6,184 nt of DNA from an uncultured Rhodospirillales bacterium. GTDB lineage: Bacteria; Pseudomonadota; Alphaproteobacteria; Acetobacterales; Acetobacteraceae. Made by a program: the position numbers and the translations under genes. Of this stretch, positions 5,558 to 6,184 are shown one piece after another (position 1 is the stretch's first letter; each line of letters starts with the position of its first letter). The stretch covers positions 1 to 6,184 of the forward strand of contig CAIMVB010000370.1 in NCBI GenBank assembly GCA_903844785.1, given 5' to 3'. The notes beneath the pieces were generated by a model. That model did no database searches. It was not told the origin of the DNA and was given only the letters and a program-made list of their open reading frames with translations.

Positions 5558-6184
5558 ATGGCCAATCCATCCCTGCGCCAGGCGCTTGCCGCGAAGCGCT
5601 TCATCCTTGCCCCCGGTGTTTTTGATATGATCTCGGCCAAGGTCGCCGATGGCATGGGGTTTGACTGCATCTATGGTACGGGCTTCGGTGCCGTTGCATC
5701 CGCGCTTGGCGTGGCGGATGCAGGCATTGCTACCTATGCGGATATGGTCGCACGCATGGGCACCATGGCGCGCGGGTGCAAAACGCCTTTGGTCGCAGAT
5801 GCCGATACGGGCTATGGCGGCCTACTGAATGTGCGCCACACCACGCTGGGCTATGAAGCGGCCGGCATGACGGGCATTCAGCTTGAAGATCAGGAAATGC
5901 CGAAGAAATGTGGCCATACGCCGGGGCGGCGCGTGATCCCGGCGGAAGAAATGGTGCTGAAGATCAAGGTCGCTGCCGAAGCACGGCGCGATCCGAATTT
6001 CCTGATCGTTGCGCGCACAGATTCCCGCACCACGCTTGGGCTGGAAGAAGCCATCCGGCGCGGACGCATGTATGGTGATGCGGGTGCGGATATTGTCTTC
6101 ATCGAAAGCCCGGAAAGCGAAGATGAAATGCGCGCCATCGGCAAAGCCATTTCAAAACCCTTGTTGGCCAATATGGTGGAAGGC
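5558..6184 (+). CDS. Isocitrate lyase/PEP mutase superfamily carboxy-lyase, first 209 residues; 3' end outside window
   Basis: A Mg-dependent TIM-barrel lyase acting on 2-hydroxy or 2-oxo acid substrates; relatives include 2-methylisocitrate lyase, 2,3-dimethylmalate lyase, oxaloacetate decarboxylase and carboxyphosphonoenolpyruvate phosphonomutase. Visible motifs are APGVFDMISAKVAD (18-31), YGTGFG (39-44), the metal-binding DADTGYG (81-87) with D81 and D83, QLEDQ (108-112) with E110, and the family signature PKKCGH (115-120) on the mobile active-site loop carrying the catalytic Cys118. ARTDSR (152-157) with R153 and FIESPES (181-187) with E183 follow. The KKCGH signature with Cys favours C-C lyase chemistry (isocitrate/methylisocitrate/dimethylmalate type) over phosphonate mutases. 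Usual length is about 280-300 residues, so the last quarter or so is missing. It is the fifth gene of the rightward unit and probably cleaves a pathway intermediate to pyruvate, succinate or similar. The exact substrate is not decidable here. Confidence 0.92.
   Translation, partial: MANPSLRQALAAKRFILAPGVFDMISAKVADGMGFDCIYGTGFGAVASALGVADAGIATYADMVARMGTMARGCKTPLVADADTGYGGLLNVRHTTLGYEAAGMTGIQLEDQEMPKKCGHTPGRRVIPAEEMVLKIKVAAEARRDPNFLIVARTDSRTTLGLEEAIRRGRMYGDAGADIVFIESPESEDEMRAIGKAISKPLLANMVEG

Noticed and set aside
5558..6184. Methylisocitrate lyase of the methylcitrate cycle (prpB) as a specific name
   Set aside because: The KKCGH signature is shared by several lyases of the superfamily, the gene is truncated, and no prpC/prpD neighbours are visible.

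Overview
The window reads as ordinary, compact bacterial chromosome. It is GC-rich (roughly 60% by eye, not computed), almost fully coding, and has gaps of 13 to 95 bases between genes. Codon use, the long antisense shadow frames, the TTT-type (Bug/TctC) binding proteins and the protein flavour suggest a Proteobacterium, most likely an alphaproteobacterium of the Acetobacteraceae/Rhodospirillales type. That assignment is an inference from style; no rRNA or marker gene is present.

Layout: seven protein genes form two divergent units around a 95-bp intergenic region (1672-1766). The leftward unit has a DadA-like FAD-dependent amino-acid dehydrogenase/oxidase (1671 to 418) followed by a short-chain dehydrogenase/reductase (398 to beyond base 1, truncated by the window). 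The rightward unit has a TauD/TfdA-type Fe(II)/2-oxoglutarate dioxygenase (1767-2648), a fumarylacetoacetate-hydrolase-family enzyme overlapping it by 4 bases (2645-3553), two different tandem periplasmic Bug/TctC-type solute-binding proteins (3572-4558 and 4572-5540), and an isocitrate lyase/PEP mutase superfamily lyase (5558 to beyond the right edge, truncated). All spacings within each unit fit co-transcription. No terminator, RNA gene, mobile element, repeat array or CRISPR was seen.

How the genes may work together: the set resembles a catabolic island for one or more small organic or amino acids. The secreted binding proteins would capture carboxylated substrates. The dioxygenase, the FAD enzyme and the SDR would oxidise them, and the FAH-family enzyme and the ICL/PEPM-family lyase would split C-C bonds to central metabolites. 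The substrate cannot be read from the sequence. The divergent region holds an imperfect dyad with a LysR-type T-N11-A core, suggesting control by a LysR-family regulator encoded outside the window.

Nothing here is an obviously new molecular system. The most interesting point is the particular combination of enzymes, which may define an undescribed catabolic route.
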